From: Roseiarcus sp963829505
Lineage (GTDB): Bacteria > Pseudomonadota > Alphaproteobacteria > Rhizobiales > Beijerinckiaceae
DNA: 64,000 nucleotides
Direction: 5' to 3'
Assembly (NCBI GenBank): GCA_963829505.1
Contig: CAWHIL010000001.1
Span: 1,860,001 to 1,924,000, forward strand
Of the stretch, positions 8,298 through 17,282 are shown one piece after another. The position numbers and the translations under genes were made by a program. Below the pieces are notes generated by a model. That model saw only the letters and a program-made list of their open reading frames with translations. It had not been told where the DNA came from and did not search any database. The stretch's first letter is position 1; every line of letters begins with the position of its first letter.

Positions 8298-8831
8298 ATG
8301 CCTCGCCTGTTCACCGCGCTGGAAGTGCCTGAAACCGTCGCCGCCGCAATCGCCCTCGCGCGCGGCGGCGTTCCCGGCGCGCGCTGGATGGAGCCGTCCG
8401 ACTACCATGTCACCTTGCGCTTCGTCGGCGACGTCGACCTCGGCGTCGCCCGCGCCATCGCCGAGACGCTGGCCGAGATCCGCCGGCCGGATTGCGTCGT
8501 CCGGTTCGACGGCCTCTCATGGTTCGGCGGCGACAAGCCGCGCGCCCTCGTCGCCCGCGTCCATGCCGATCCGGCGCTGGTCGAACTCCAGGCCGAGCAC
8601 GAGCGCCGCCTCAGGCGCGTCGGGGTCGAGCCCGAGACCCGCAAGTTCACGCCGCATGTGACGCTCGCGCGCCTGCGCGGCGTGAAGCCCCGCGCGGTCG
8701 CCGAGTATCTGGCGGCGCGCGGCGGACTCGCCGTCGACGGTTTTACCGCCGAGCGCTTCGTCCTCTTTTCGTCCCGCGACAGCGTCGGCGGCGGGCCCTA
8801 TGTGGTGGAGGCCGCCTATCCGCTGGGGTAG
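8298..8831 (+). CDS. thpR: RNA 2',3'-cyclic phosphodiesterase (ThpR/LigT)
   Basis: Cytosolic 2H phosphoesterase of 177 residues. The two catalytic HxTx motifs are present as HVTLRFVG (near residue 36) and HVTLARL (near residue 118), and the start MPRLFTALEVPE is typical. The family opens 2',3'-cyclic phosphate ends of RNA and can act in reverse as an RNA ligase. A GGAG site precedes the ATG. It is followed closely by a small gene of uncertain function. Confidence 0.93.
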   Translation: MPRLFTALEVPETVAAAIALARGGVPGARWMEPSDYHVTLRFVGDVDLGVARAIAETLAEIRRPDCVVRFDGLSWFGGDKPRALVARVHADPALVELQAEHERRLRRVGVEPETRKFTPHVTLARLRGVKPRAVAEYLAARGGLAVDGFTAERFVLFSSRDSVGGGPYVVEAAYPLG

Positions 8832-8884
8832 AGGCGAGGAAGGACTGTTGGTTCCGAGGAGCTGGCGCGTTACGGTCGACTCGC

Positions 8885-9076
8885 ATGACGGCGGACAAGC
8901 GGATGAAGAGAAAGCGCGCACAACGGCCTAAGCAGGGCCAGCGGGAGTTGCGTCTCGTCGTGCCCGAATCGCGCCTGGAATCTGTCCGCGCGCGCGTGTC
9001 CGCGCAGGTCGCTCGTCTGCCTCAAGCCAGCGAAGACGACGCGCTCGCGTGGATCGAAATCGGTCTCGGAGTTTGA
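8885..9076 (+). CDS. Small protein, possibly MazE-like orphan antitoxin
   Basis: Encodes 63 residues: a basic start (MTADKRMKRKRAQRPKQG) then RELRLVVPESRLESVRARVS and a C-terminal DALAWIEIG. The arrangement of a basic head, a ribbon-like L-x-V-P segment and an acidic tail with a W/F-I-x motif resembles the MazE-like antitoxins that precede PemK/MazF toxins. No toxin gene follows: the next gene, 24 bases downstream, is a cytochrome P450. The resemblance is by eye only. It could be an orphan antitoxin or an unrelated small regulator. Confidence 0.5.
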   Translation: MTADKRMKRKRAQRPKQGQRELRLVVPESRLESVRARVSAQVARLPQASEDDALAWIEIGLGV

Positions 9077-9100
9077 TGCGCCTAAGCGCTCTGACGGCGG

Positions 9101-10375
9101 ATGACCCTCGCCCTCGACGCCGCCGCTCGCCGCCTTCGCCTCGACCCGCGCGACCCGACCTTCTTCGCCGACCCTTACGACGCATACGCGGTCTTGCTGC
9201 GCGACGCGCCGGTTGTCTTTTGGGAGGACTACGGCTTCTGGTGTTTCGCTTCGCACGCCGACGTCTCGGCGCTTCTCCGCGACAAACGCTTCGGCCGCCA
9301 GATCCTGCATGTGATGAGCCGCGAGGCGCTCGGCTGGCCGCCGCCGAAGGCGCATCTCGCGCCCTTCGACGCGCTCGAGGCCCATTCGATCCTCGAGATG
9401 GAGCCGCCCGAGCACACGCGGCTCAGAAGCCTCGTCAACCGCGCCTTCGTCTCGCGCGAGGTCGAGAAGCTTCAGCCCGCCATCGCCGCGCTGGCCAACG
9501 CACGGATCGACGCGTTCGCGAGCCGCGGCGCGACCGAGCTCATCGAGGCCTTCGCGACGCCCATCCCGCTCGCCGTCATCGCCGATCTCATCGGCGTCCC
9601 GCGCGCGGTTGCGCCGAAGCTTCTCGACTGGTCGCATCGCATGGTTGCGATGTACCAGTTCGGCGTGACGCGCGCGGTCGAGGACAGCGCCGCCGCCGCG
9701 GCGCGGGACTTCGCCGGCTTCGTCCGCACGCATGCGAAGGCGCGCCGAGACGAGCCGCGCGACGACCTCGTCAGCCGGCTTGTCGCGGCCGAAAGCGAGG
9801 AGGGCCGGCTCAGCGAGGACGAACTGGTGACGACCGTCATCCTCCTGCTCAACGCCGGTCACGAGGCGACCGTGCACGCTATCGGCAATTCCGTGCGGTC
9901 GATCCTCGAACGGCGCCTCGACCCCGGCGTCCTGTTCGCCGACCCGAAGGCGACGGCGGCGAGCGTCGAGGAGCTTCTGCGCCTCGATCCGCCGCTGCAT
10001 CTCTTCACCCGCTACGCGCTCGAAGACGTCGAGGTCGCGGGCGTCCGGTTGCGGCGAGGCGAAAAGATCGGCCTCCTGCTCGGCGCCGCCAATCGCGATT
10101 CCGCCCGCTTTCCCGACCCTGACGCGTTCGACGCGGGGCGCGATCCCAATCCGCACGTCGCCTTCGGCGCGGGCATTCATTTCTGCGTCGGCGCGCCGCT
10201 GGCGCGGCTCGAAATGGCGACCGCGTTGCCGATCCTCTTCGACCGCCTGCCGGCCTTGCGCCTGAAGGGCGCGCCGCGCCCGCGCGACGCCTATCATTTT
10301 CGCGGCCTCGAGAGGCTCGACGTCGTCTGGGATCGTTCGCCGGAACGTCGCGCCCAACTTTTGCCGTCGCGATAG
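9101..10375 (+). CDS. Cytochrome P450
   Basis: Soluble bacterial P450 monooxygenase of 424 residues. The I-helix oxygen-binding stretch is LLNAGHEATVH, where the usual A-G-x-[DE]-T-T reads A-G-H-E-A-T. The K-helix ExxR lies in EELLRLDPPL, and the haem-thiolate loop is FGAGIHFCVGAPLAR with the axial Cys. P450s of this type take electrons from a ferredoxin and its reductase, neither of which is adjacent, and hydroxylate small hydrophobic substrates. The substrate is unknown. It is probably a separate unit from the acetylation genes downstream. Confidence 0.95.
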   Translation: MTLALDAAARRLRLDPRDPTFFADPYDAYAVLLRDAPVVFWEDYGFWCFASHADVSALLRDKRFGRQILHVMSREALGWPPPKAHLAPFDALEAHSILEMEPPEHTRLRSLVNRAFVSREVEKLQPAIAALANARIDAFASRGATELIEAFATPIPLAVIADLIGVPRAVAPKLLDWSHRMVAMYQFGVTRAVEDSAAAAARDFAGFVRTHAKARRDEPRDDLVSRLVAAESEEGRLSEDELVTTVILLLNAGHEATVHAIGNSVRSILERRLDPGVLFADPKATAASVEELLRLDPPLHLFTRYALEDVEVAGVRLRRGEKIGLLLGAANRDSARFPDPDAFDAGRDPNPHVAFGAGIHFCVGAPLARLEMATALPILFDRLPALRLKGAPRPRDAYHFRGLERLDVVWDRSPERRAQLLPSR

Positions 10376-10507
10376 ACTCTTTGCGGCTGAGCCGCCGAGA
10401 GGCTATAGCCTTCCCCCGAAAGGACGAAGACCGAACTCGGACTGTCGTTCGCCACGCGCGCCCGTTACGAAATTCCGCGGTTCCGGCAGGCCAAGCGAAA
10501 AGAACTC

Positions 10508-11911
10508 ATGGTCTTCTCCTCGGTCACGTTCCTCTTCTATTTTCTGCCGATCTTCCTCGCCTGCTACGTGCTGACGCCGACGGTCGCGGCGAAGAACGTC
10601 GTCACGCTCATCTTCTCGCTCGTCTTCTACGCGTGGGGCGAGCCGCGCTTCCTGCTGATCCTCCTGTTCTCGATCGTCTTCAACTATGTCGCGGCGATCG
10701 TGGTCGACCGATACGCCGGCGCTGAACGGAAGTGGGCGCTCACGGTCGCGGTCGCGGTCAACCTCCTCGTTCTCGGCGTGTTCAAATACGCCAATTTCGT
10801 CACCGCCAATTTCGCCGCCCTTCTGAAGCCCCTCGGCCACGATTTCGGCCGCACCAACATCGAGCTGCCGCTCGGCATCTCGTTCTTCACCTTCCACTGC
10901 CTGAGCTACATCATCGACGTCTACCGGAGGCGCTTCCGCGCCAATTCCAATCCGGTCGACGTCGCGCTCTACATCTCGCTCTTTCCGCAGCTCGTCGCCG
11001 GCCCGATCGTCCGCTACAAGACCGTCGCGCGCCAGCTCGACAGGCGCCGCCAGACGCTCGGGCGCGCGTCCGTCGGCGCCCGCATCTTCATCGTCGGCCT
11101 GGCGCAGAAGGTCCTCGTCGCCGACGTCGTCGCGCCGCTCGCGCAGGTCGCCTTCGATCACTCGCCGCACCGCACGCTTGCCGAAGCGTGGATCGGCCTG
11201 CTCGCCTACACGGTCCAGATCTACTTCGACTTCGCCGGCTATTCCAACATGGCGATCGGCCTCGGGATCGTGCTCGGCTTCACCTTTCCGCGTAATTTCA
11301 ACCTGCCCTACACGTCGCTCTCGATCACCGAATTCTGGCGGCGCTGGCACATGTCGCTGTCGTCGTGGCTGCGCGACTATCTCTATATCCCCCTCGGGGG
11401 CAACCGCGGCTCGGACCTCAGGACCTACCGGAACCTCGTCACCGTCTTCGTGCTCTGCGGCGTCTGGCACGGCGCCAACTGGACGTTCGTGCTCTGGGGC
11501 CTCTGGCACGGCGCGTTCCTGGTCGTGGAGCGGCTCGGCCTCAAGGCGCGCCTCGCGGCGGCGCCCGTGGCGCTGCGCTGGCTCTACGCGCTTCTCGCCG
11601 TCACGGGCGGCTGGGTTCTCTTTCGCTCGGCAGACCTGTCGACCGCCGGCGACTATTTCGCGAGCCTCTTCGGCCTCAACGGCGCCGGCGACGTCAGCTT
11701 CGACATGCACGACGCCCTGAACGAGCGGGCGATCGCGACGCTCGTCATCGGCTCGGCGCTGGCGACGCTGCCTCGCTTCTGGCCGCGGCTCGGCGCGCCC
11801 CTCGTCGTGCGGGCTGCCGCCGACGCCGGCTTCACCTTCGCGCTCCTGATCTTCTCGATGATCACGGTCGCCTCGGGCGCCTATAGCCCGTTCCTCTATT
11901 TCAAGTTCTAG
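10508..11911 (+). CDS. MBOAT-family O-acyltransferase (AlgI-like)
   Basis: Polytopic inner-membrane protein of 467 residues of the AlgI/DltB-like MBOAT family. These move acetyl groups across the membrane for O-acetylation of exported polysaccharides. The family core is clear: ITEFWRRWHMSLSSWLRDYL, then PLGGNRG, and VWHGANWTFVLWGLWHGAF, which contains the catalytic histidine. It begins with the typical MVFSSVTFLFYFLPIFL. Two AlgJ-like genes follow on the same strand, which fits a transmembrane acetyl donor plus periplasmic acetyltransferases. The polysaccharide is not identified. Confidence 0.93.
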   Translation: MVFSSVTFLFYFLPIFLACYVLTPTVAAKNVVTLIFSLVFYAWGEPRFLLILLFSIVFNYVAAIVVDRYAGAERKWALTVAVAVNLLVLGVFKYANFVTANFAALLKPLGHDFGRTNIELPLGISFFTFHCLSYIIDVYRRRFRANSNPVDVALYISLFPQLVAGPIVRYKTVARQLDRRRQTLGRASVGARIFIVGLAQKVLVADVVAPLAQVAFDHSPHRTLAEAWIGLLAYTVQIYFDFAGYSNMAIGLGIVLGFTFPRNFNLPYTSLSITEFWRRWHMSLSSWLRDYLYIPLGGNRGSDLRTYRNLVTVFVLCGVWHGANWTFVLWGLWHGAFLVVERLGLKARLAAAPVALRWLYALLAVTGGWVLFRSADLSTAGDYFASLFGLNGAGDVSFDMHDALNERAIATLVIGSALATLPRFWPRLGAPLVVRAAADAGFTFALLIFSMITVASGAYSPFLYFKF

Positions 11912-12040
11912 GCGCAACGATGCCGCCTCGCCGCCGACGCGCCTTCGCCGCCTTCGCCTTCCTGCCCTCGGGCCTCGCGCGCGCCTCGGAGCGCTCGAGC
12001 GGATGACGTCAATCGCGATCCGAGACGGGCAGGGGGGCGC

Positions 12041-13143
12041 ATGATGTTGCGCTCGCACCGGCGCTACTTCGTCGTCCTCGCCTTCGCGCTTCTCGCCGCG
12101 CCGCTCGTCGTCGGGTTCGCCTGGCCGGACAGCCCCGAACTTGTCTATGCCGAAGGCCGGCGGCTCGCGCCGGCGCCGAGCCTTCCCGAAAGCGCCGACG
12201 GGCTCGCAGCGCTGCCCGGCCAGATCGACGCCTGGCTCGACGACCGGTTCGGCCTCAGGCATGCGATGATCAAGCTGCACCGGGATCTGAGCCATCCGGT
12301 GCTGCTCAAGGTGAACACGGCCGCTCTTGTCGGGCGCGACGGGCGCATGTTCTACGAGGCCGACGACATGGTGCGGCAGAGCGCCGGGCTCACGGTTCGC
12401 GATCGGCGCGTCGCCGACGCGGCCGACCTCATCGCCCGGATGCGCGACGACCTCGCGCGGCGCGGGATCCGGTTTCTCGTCGCGGTTCCGCCGAACGCGT
12501 CGACCGTCTATCAGGACGCCCTGCCGCGCTGGGCGCAGCGGCAGGGGCGGAGGACCGAGTACGATATTCTCCTCGACGCGCTCGCCGGGCGCGGCGTCAA
12601 GGCGGTCGACCTGCGGCCCGCGCTCGAAGCCGCCCGCGACGACGGGGCGCCTATCTTCTGCACGACACGCACTGGTCGCCGCGCGGCGCCCTCGCCGGGT
12701 TCAACGCCGTCGTCGCGGCCGACGGCCATCCCGACTGGCGGATCGACCCCTCGGCCGCGATCGGCCCTGCGACGCTCATCAACGGCGGCGACATCGCCCG
12801 CATTCTCGGCGTCGAGGACGAGGTCAGCGAGACGGCGGAGAGCTTCGTCCTTCCGACGCGCGGGACCGACCGCGCGCTCGAGCCCGCTCCCATGCCCGAC
12901 CACGTCGTCACGACCGGCGGCGAAGGTCCAACCGTGATGGTGATCGGCGATTCCTTCACCGCATCCTATTTCCCCGCGCTGCTGTCGCCCCACGTCGGCC
13001 GGGCGATCTGGATCAATCACAAGAATTGCGCTTTCGACTGGAGCGTGATCGACGCCTTCCGGCCGGACGAAGTGTGGTGGATGCCGACCGAGCGCTATCT
13101 CGTCTGCGCGCTCGGCGCCCGACCCGCGGGTTTCCCTGGATGA
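12041..13143 (+). pseudogene. AlgJ/AlgX-like SGNH acetyltransferase, frameshifted
   Basis: First of two tandem AlgJ-like genes. An N-terminal membrane anchor is followed by an SGNH-type domain. The frame is intact to ARDDG (about 12645), then breaks in GACGGGGCGCCTAT. The intact paralogue has GACGGCGCCTAT at the same place, so two extra G bases are present relative to it. The sequence continues in another frame from AYLLHDTHWSPRGAL to the stop at 13143 and includes the DTHW and GDSFTAS catalytic motifs. Corrected length is about 367 residues, equal to the paralogue. It is either a real lesion compensated by the second copy or a sequence error in a G-run. Confidence 0.85.
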
Positions 13144-13177
13144 GGCGTCCCGCGCGTTCCGTTGGGCGGGCGGTCCG

Positions 13178-14272
13178 ATGATCGCGCGCGGCCGCAAATT
13201 CTTCGCGCCCCTCGCCGCGATCCTGATCGCGACGCCGCTCGTCGTCGGGCTCGTCGCGCCCGACCGTCCGGAGAGCGTGCTCAAGGAGGGACGGCGGCTC
13301 GCGCCCGCGCCACGCTGGCCGGTCAGCGGATCCGCGTGGCTCGCGCTGCCCCAGACGCTCGACGCCTGGCTCAATGACCACTTCGGTCTCCGGCAGACGC
13401 TGATCCGCGCCCACAAGGACCTGACGAAGCCCGCCCTCAGGCATGGCAACGACACGGTGCTCGTCGGCCGCGACGGACGGATGTTCTACCTCGGCGAGGA
13501 GGCGGTGCGGCAGAGCGCCGGGCTTGTCCTGCGCGACCAGCGCGTCGCGGACACGATCGACCTGCTCGCGGACATGAATGCGGCGCTCGCCCACCGCGGC
13601 GTAGGCTTTCTCGTCGCCGTGCCGCCGAATTCCTCGACCGTCTACCAGGACGACCTCCCCGCGTGGGCGCAGAACCGCGGCCGGACGACCGAATACGACC
13701 TCCTCGTCGCCGGCCTCCATGCCAAGGGCGTTCGCGCGCTCGACCTGAGGCCGGTCATGGCGAAAGCGCGGGACGACGGCGCCTATTTCCTTCACGACAC
13801 GCACTGGACGCCGCGCGGCGCGCTCGAGGCCTTCAACGCGGTCGTCGAAGCGGACGGTCATCCCGACTGGGCGCTCGACCCGGCGGCGGCGCTTGGCGCC
13901 CTCTCACAGCGCAAGGGCGGCGATCTCGCGCGGCTGCTCGGGGAAGAGGACGCGGTCAGCGAGAGCGTGCAGCCGCTGGCGCTGCCGTCGGGCGAGCGCC
14001 AGCTCCTCACCTCCGACCCTTACGGCGACTATGTCGAGACGTCCGGCCGGGCCGGACCGACCATCATGATCGTCGGCAACTCGTTCACCGCCGCGCTCTT
14101 TGCGCCCATGGCGCTGCAGCACGCCGGGAGCGTCGTGTGGCTCTTCCACCAGCATTGCGGCTTCGACTGGAGCGCGATCGACAGGCTCCGCCCCGACGAG
14201 GTGTGGTTCATGCCGACGGAACGCTTTCTCGTCTGCGATCCCGGCGCCCGGCCGCGCGGTTTCCCGCGATAG
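13178..14272 (+). CDS. AlgJ/AlgX-like periplasmic O-acetyltransferase
   Basis: Intact second copy, 364 residues, of the ALGX/ALGJ family. An N-terminal hydrophobic anchor (FFAPLAAILIATPLVVGLVA) places an SGNH-like domain in the periplasm, where it transfers acetyl to polysaccharide. Motifs: VGRDGRMFYLG, VAVPPNSSTVYQDDLP, HDTHWTPRGAL (Asp/His of the triad) and IVGNSFTAALF (Ser loop, with GNS where the upstream copy has GDS). It closely follows and aligns throughout with the gene at 12041, so the pair arose by tandem duplication. It probably works with the MBOAT protein at 10508. Confidence 0.88.
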   Translation: MIARGRKFFAPLAAILIATPLVVGLVAPDRPESVLKEGRRLAPAPRWPVSGSAWLALPQTLDAWLNDHFGLRQTLIRAHKDLTKPALRHGNDTVLVGRDGRMFYLGEEAVRQSAGLVLRDQRVADTIDLLADMNAALAHRGVGFLVAVPPNSSTVYQDDLPAWAQNRGRTTEYDLLVAGLHAKGVRALDLRPVMAKARDDGAYFLHDTHWTPRGALEAFNAVVEADGHPDWALDPAAALGALSQRKGGDLARLLGEEDAVSESVQPLALPSGERQLLTSDPYGDYVETSGRAGPTIMIVGNSFTAALFAPMALQHAGSVVWLFHQHCGFDWSAIDRLRPDEVWFMPTERFLVCDPGARPRGFPR

Positions 14273-14351
14273 CGCGAGCGCCGGCTACAGCGGGATGCGA
14301 AAAAGTGGGAACCGGTCTTTCGCGATGAATGCCGCGATGTCGGAGAATTTG

Positions 14352-14387
14352 GAGCAAGATGCGATTCGACCGAAACGCATCTTGCTC
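14352..14387. terminator. Perfect 12-bp palindrome between convergent genes
   Basis: GAGCAAGATGCG (14352-14363) and CGCATCTTGCTC (14376-14387) form a perfect stem with a 12-base loop. They are preceded by GCGGGATGCGAAAAAGTGGG and ACCGGTCTTTCGCG-like sequence, a composite dispersed widely in Rhizobiales genomes. It lies between the convergent AlgJ-like and OafA-like genes, and its last base falls in the latter's stop codon. It could serve as a bidirectional transcript end. There is no long T-tract. Confidence 0.6.
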
Positions 14388-16420
14388 TAACGCGCGCGCT
14401 TAAGCGCCGCGTCGATCGCCGGCGCGAAGATCGTCTCGACCGCGAAGACGGAACCGTTGGCGCTGTAATGACCGTAGTCGATCGCCAGCATGTCGTCGGG
14501 CAGGACGGACCCGACGGTGCGCCGGCAGCCTCCCGCGCCGCAGAGCTTGTCGGCCTGCGAGACGTAGACCACGCCGTCGCCCCAGTCCCGGCGCTTGAGA
14601 TCCCTGTCGACGGCGAGCGAGTCCTCGCGCACGCCGAACGTCGAGAATTCCGGCGTCCCGCCGTGATTCAGAACGTCGCGCCCAACGAGCATCGGAACCC
14701 ACGGCGACCAGGTCGGGACCTGGCCCGCGACCACGACCGCGGGAACCCCTTCGCCGCGCAACTGCCGCAGGCGCCCGCCGAGTTCGTCGAGATAGGCGGG
14801 ATAGTCGCCGCTGCGATCGTTGGCGAGCGCGGCGAAATAATAGCCGACCAGAAGCACCGTCGGCCTGATCGAGCGGATCGTGTCGGTGACGAGTTCGTTG
14901 ATCGCGAGGCAGCGGGGCGCCTGGCTCGGCCTCAGGTCGAGCGGCGCGCAATAGGTCGCGGGCATCGCGACGAGATTGGCCGTATCGCCGTAGCGCCGCT
15001 TCAGTCCGGCGAAGAGATGGGCGGCGTGCGAGTCGCCGACGATCATGATGGTCGGCTTCGCCGGATCGGCGACGACGGCGCACTTGTGGCCGGCGAAGAA
15101 ATGGCGGGCGCGCTCGCGCTCCTCGTCGAGGGTTCGCTGACCCGGTTCGCGATCGTAGAAGCAGTCCCACAGCGGCTGAACGTTGGCGCCCGACACGTGG
15201 TAGGTGAAAATCTTCGTGACGAGCGGCGGAAAGCGGTCGGGAAAGCCATTCGCCCCGGTCGTCGCGCGGCCGAGGAAGCCGGTCGCGGCGAGCCCGGCGA
15301 TGAGGGTCAGCGCGGTCACGCGCTTGTGCGCCCGAAAGAACGCGGCGACCGGCAGTTCGACGAGCCGGTAGGTCAGCGTCGCCAGCACGACGGCAAGCGC
15401 CGCGAGCGCCAACATCAGGCCCCGCGTCGGCGCCACGCCGGGCGCGATATGCGCATAGGCGAAGAGCGGCCAGTGCCACAGGTAGAGCGGATAGGAGATC
15501 AGCCCGAAGAGCGTCGCGGCGCGGTTCGCGAGCAGCGTCTCGCCCCAGAGCGACCGGGGATGGGCGATGACGAGCGCGCATCCGGCCGTCGGGATCAGCG
15601 CCCGCCAGCCGGGGAATGGCTGCGTCTCGCTCAGCGCGAGAAAGGCCGTGAAGATGAGAAGGACGCCCAGTCCTGCGCCGATGTTGGCGATCCGGCGCGG
15701 GGCGAAGGGGATGAGGCGCAGAAGAAAAGTCTCGCGGTAGGCGAGCAGCGCTCCGCCCGCCAGCTCCCACGCCCGGCCCCAGGGCAGATAGAAGGCGGCG
15801 GTCGGGTCGCGCGGCGTGAGCACAAGGCAGATCGTCAGCGACACGGCGAAGACGGCCAGGATCGCCGCCGGCAGAATGCGGTCCTTCAGCCTGAAGAGGA
15901 GCAGGATGAAGGCGGGCCAGACGAGGTAGAATTGCTCCTCGATGCTGAGCGACCAGAGATGCAGGAGCGGCTTCGAGGCGACGTCGGGGGCGAAATAGCC
16001 GCCGTGGGCCGCATCGCGAAAGAGCCAGAAATTCAGGGTGAAATAGGAATTTCCGATCAGGTGTCCGCCGATCTCGCGGAACTGCTCCGGGTCCGCCCAG
16101 AACCATCCGGCGATCCAGACGAAGGCAAGCACGATCAGAAGGGCGGGAAGAATGCGCTTCGCCCGCTTGGCGTAGAAGAGCGGCAGCGAGAAGTGGTTCG
16201 ATGCGCATTCGGTGAGGATGATCCGCGAGATCAGAAAGCCCGAGATGACGAAGAAGACGTCGACGCCGGCGAAACCGCCCGGCAGGAGGGTCCGGTCGGC
16301 GTGAAACAGGACGACGCCGAGGACGGCGAGCGCGCGCAGGCCGTTGATGTCCGCGCGGTACTCCGATGGCGTCCGGAACAGCGCCGAGCCGCGGTTCGGA
16401 TTGGTGAGCGGTCTGTCCAC
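14387..16420 (-). CDS. OafA/YrhL-type acyltransferase with C-terminal SGNH domain
   Basis: Inner-membrane acyltransferase-3 protein fused to a periplasmic SGNH domain, about 677 residues. It begins RADINGLRALAVLGVVLFHA, the classic acyltransferase-3 start, and is followed by about ten membrane segments including LHLWSLSIEEQFYLVWP. The C-terminal part has the SGNH serine loop IMIVGDSHAAHLF and the Asp-His block IDYGHYSANGS. It O-acetylates cell-surface or exported glycans. A GTG start at 16420 is chosen because AAGGGG lies just upstream; an ATG at 16525 would nearly abut the divergent cobU start. It faces the AlgJ-like genes, so this is an acetylation neighbourhood. Confidence 0.9.
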   Translation of the reverse strand: MDRPLTNPNRGSALFRTPSEYRADINGLRALAVLGVVLFHADRTLLPGGFAGVDVFFVISGFLISRIILTECASNHFSLPLFYAKRAKRILPALLIVLAFVWIAGWFWADPEQFREIGGHLIGNSYFTLNFWLFRDAAHGGYFAPDVASKPLLHLWSLSIEEQFYLVWPAFILLLFRLKDRILPAAILAVFAVSLTICLVLTPRDPTAAFYLPWGRAWELAGGALLAYRETFLLRLIPFAPRRIANIGAGLGVLLIFTAFLALSETQPFPGWRALIPTAGCALVIAHPRSLWGETLLANRAATLFGLISYPLYLWHWPLFAYAHIAPGVAPTRGLMLALAALAVVLATLTYRLVELPVAAFFRAHKRVTALTLIAGLAATGFLGRATTGANGFPDRFPPLVTKIFTYHVSGANVQPLWDCFYDREPGQRTLDEERERARHFFAGHKCAVVADPAKPTIMIVGDSHAAHLFAGLKRRYGDTANLVAMPATYCAPLDLRPSQAPRCLAINELVTDTIRSIRPTVLLVGYYFAALANDRSGDYPAYLDELGGRLRQLRGEGVPAVVVAGQVPTWSPWVPMLVGRDVLNHGGTPEFSTFGVREDSLAVDRDLKRRDWGDGVVYVSQADKLCGAGGCRRTVGSVLPDDMLAIDYGHYSANGSVFAVETIFAPAIDAALKRAR

Positions 16421-16530
16421 GGGCCGCCCCTTATCAGGGCGGGGAAGCGACCGCAAAGCGGGAGGGCTCGGCCGGCGTCCCCGGCATGCCTCGACTTGTG
16501 TCGACGCGGCTGCGGATTTACCCATCGGGA

Positions 16531-17088
16531 ATGGAGGCGATTTCCCTTGCCGCCCGCAGCGTGCTCGTCCTCGGCGGCGCGCGCTCGGGCAAGAGCGCCT
16601 ATGCGCAGGCGCTCGCCGAAAGCGCGGCGCCCGAGCGGTGCTATCTCGCGACCGCCGAGCCGGGCGACGCGGAAATGGCCGCCCGCATCGCCCGCCACAG
16701 GGCGGCGCGCGGCGCGGGCTGGACGACGCGCGAGGAACCGCTCGCCCTCGTCGAGGCGCTTTTCGCCGAGGCGCGCCCGGGCCGGGTCGTGCTGGTCGAC
16801 TGCCTGACCCTCTGGCTCACGAATTTGATGCTCGCCGGACGCGACGCGGAGGGCGACGCGCTCAGGCTCTCGCAGGCGCTCGGGCGGCTCGAAGGCCCGG
16901 TCCTCCTCGTCTCGAACGAAGTCGGCCTCGGGATCGTCCCCGATACCGCCCTCGGCCGCGACTTCCGCGACCTGCAGGGGCGGGCGAACGCGGCCATCGC
17001 CCGCGCGGCGGATGCGGTCGTCTTCCTCGCCGCCGGCCTGCCGAGGCTCATCAAGCCTGCTCCCCGGCTCGACCTCCGCCTCGTGTGA
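16531..17088 (+). CDS. cobU: Adenosylcobinamide kinase / guanylyltransferase
   Basis: Bifunctional CobU/CobP enzyme of 185 residues that phosphorylates adenosylcobinamide and adds GMP in the nucleotide-loop assembly of vitamin B12. The P-loop is VLVLGGARSGKSAYAQ. Further motifs are LATAEPGDAEMAARIARH, VVLVDCLTLWLTNLM and LLVSNEVGLGIVP, all diagnostic. The ATG at 16531 lies directly before the first strand; an in-frame ATG at 16486 would add 15 unconserved residues. No other cobalamin gene and no B12 riboswitch is visible next to it. Confidence 0.95.
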   Translation: MEAISLAARSVLVLGGARSGKSAYAQALAESAAPERCYLATAEPGDAEMAARIARHRAARGAGWTTREEPLALVEALFAEARPGRVVLVDCLTLWLTNLMLAGRDAEGDALRLSQALGRLEGPVLLVSNEVGLGIVPDTALGRDFRDLQGRANAAIARAADAVVFLAAGLPRLIKPAPRLDLRLV

Positions 17089-17130
17089 GGCCCTCACCCC
17101 CGGCCCCTCTCCCGCAAGCGGGCGGGGCGC

Positions 17131-17215
17131 CGTCATTGCGAGCGTCAGCGAAGCAATCCATGTTCGGGGCGGACGGCGCCGCGGATTGCTTCGTCGCGGA
17201 GCTCCTCGCAATGAC
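17131..17215. repeat. Palindromic repeat, CGTCATTGCGAG family
   Basis: Inverted repeat with left arm CGTCATTGCGAGCGTCAGCG then AAGCAATCC (17131-17159), and right arm GGATTGCTTCG (17183-17193) ending CTCGCAATGACG (17204-17215). It is preceded at 17091-17129 by a half copy of the C/G-tract palindrome (CCTCACCCCCGGCCCCTCTC). It occupies most of the 194 bases between cobU and the metallopeptidase gene. The same family, with CATCGCGAG in place of CATTGCGAG, recurs at 37.2-37.8 and 46.3-46.4 kb. Confidence 0.75.
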
Positions 17216-17282
17216 GGTTCCAAGGGAGTGGCGTACGCTCTAGATTCCGATTCGGGGCTTAAGAAGGAGCGGCGCCTCGGGC

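Noticed and set aside
11920..12006. 28-codon frame (MPPRRRRAFAAFAFLP...) between the MBOAT and AlgJ-like genes
   Set aside because: It looks like the start of a signal peptide, but it stops at once, has no ribosome site and no continuation in another frame that I could recognise.
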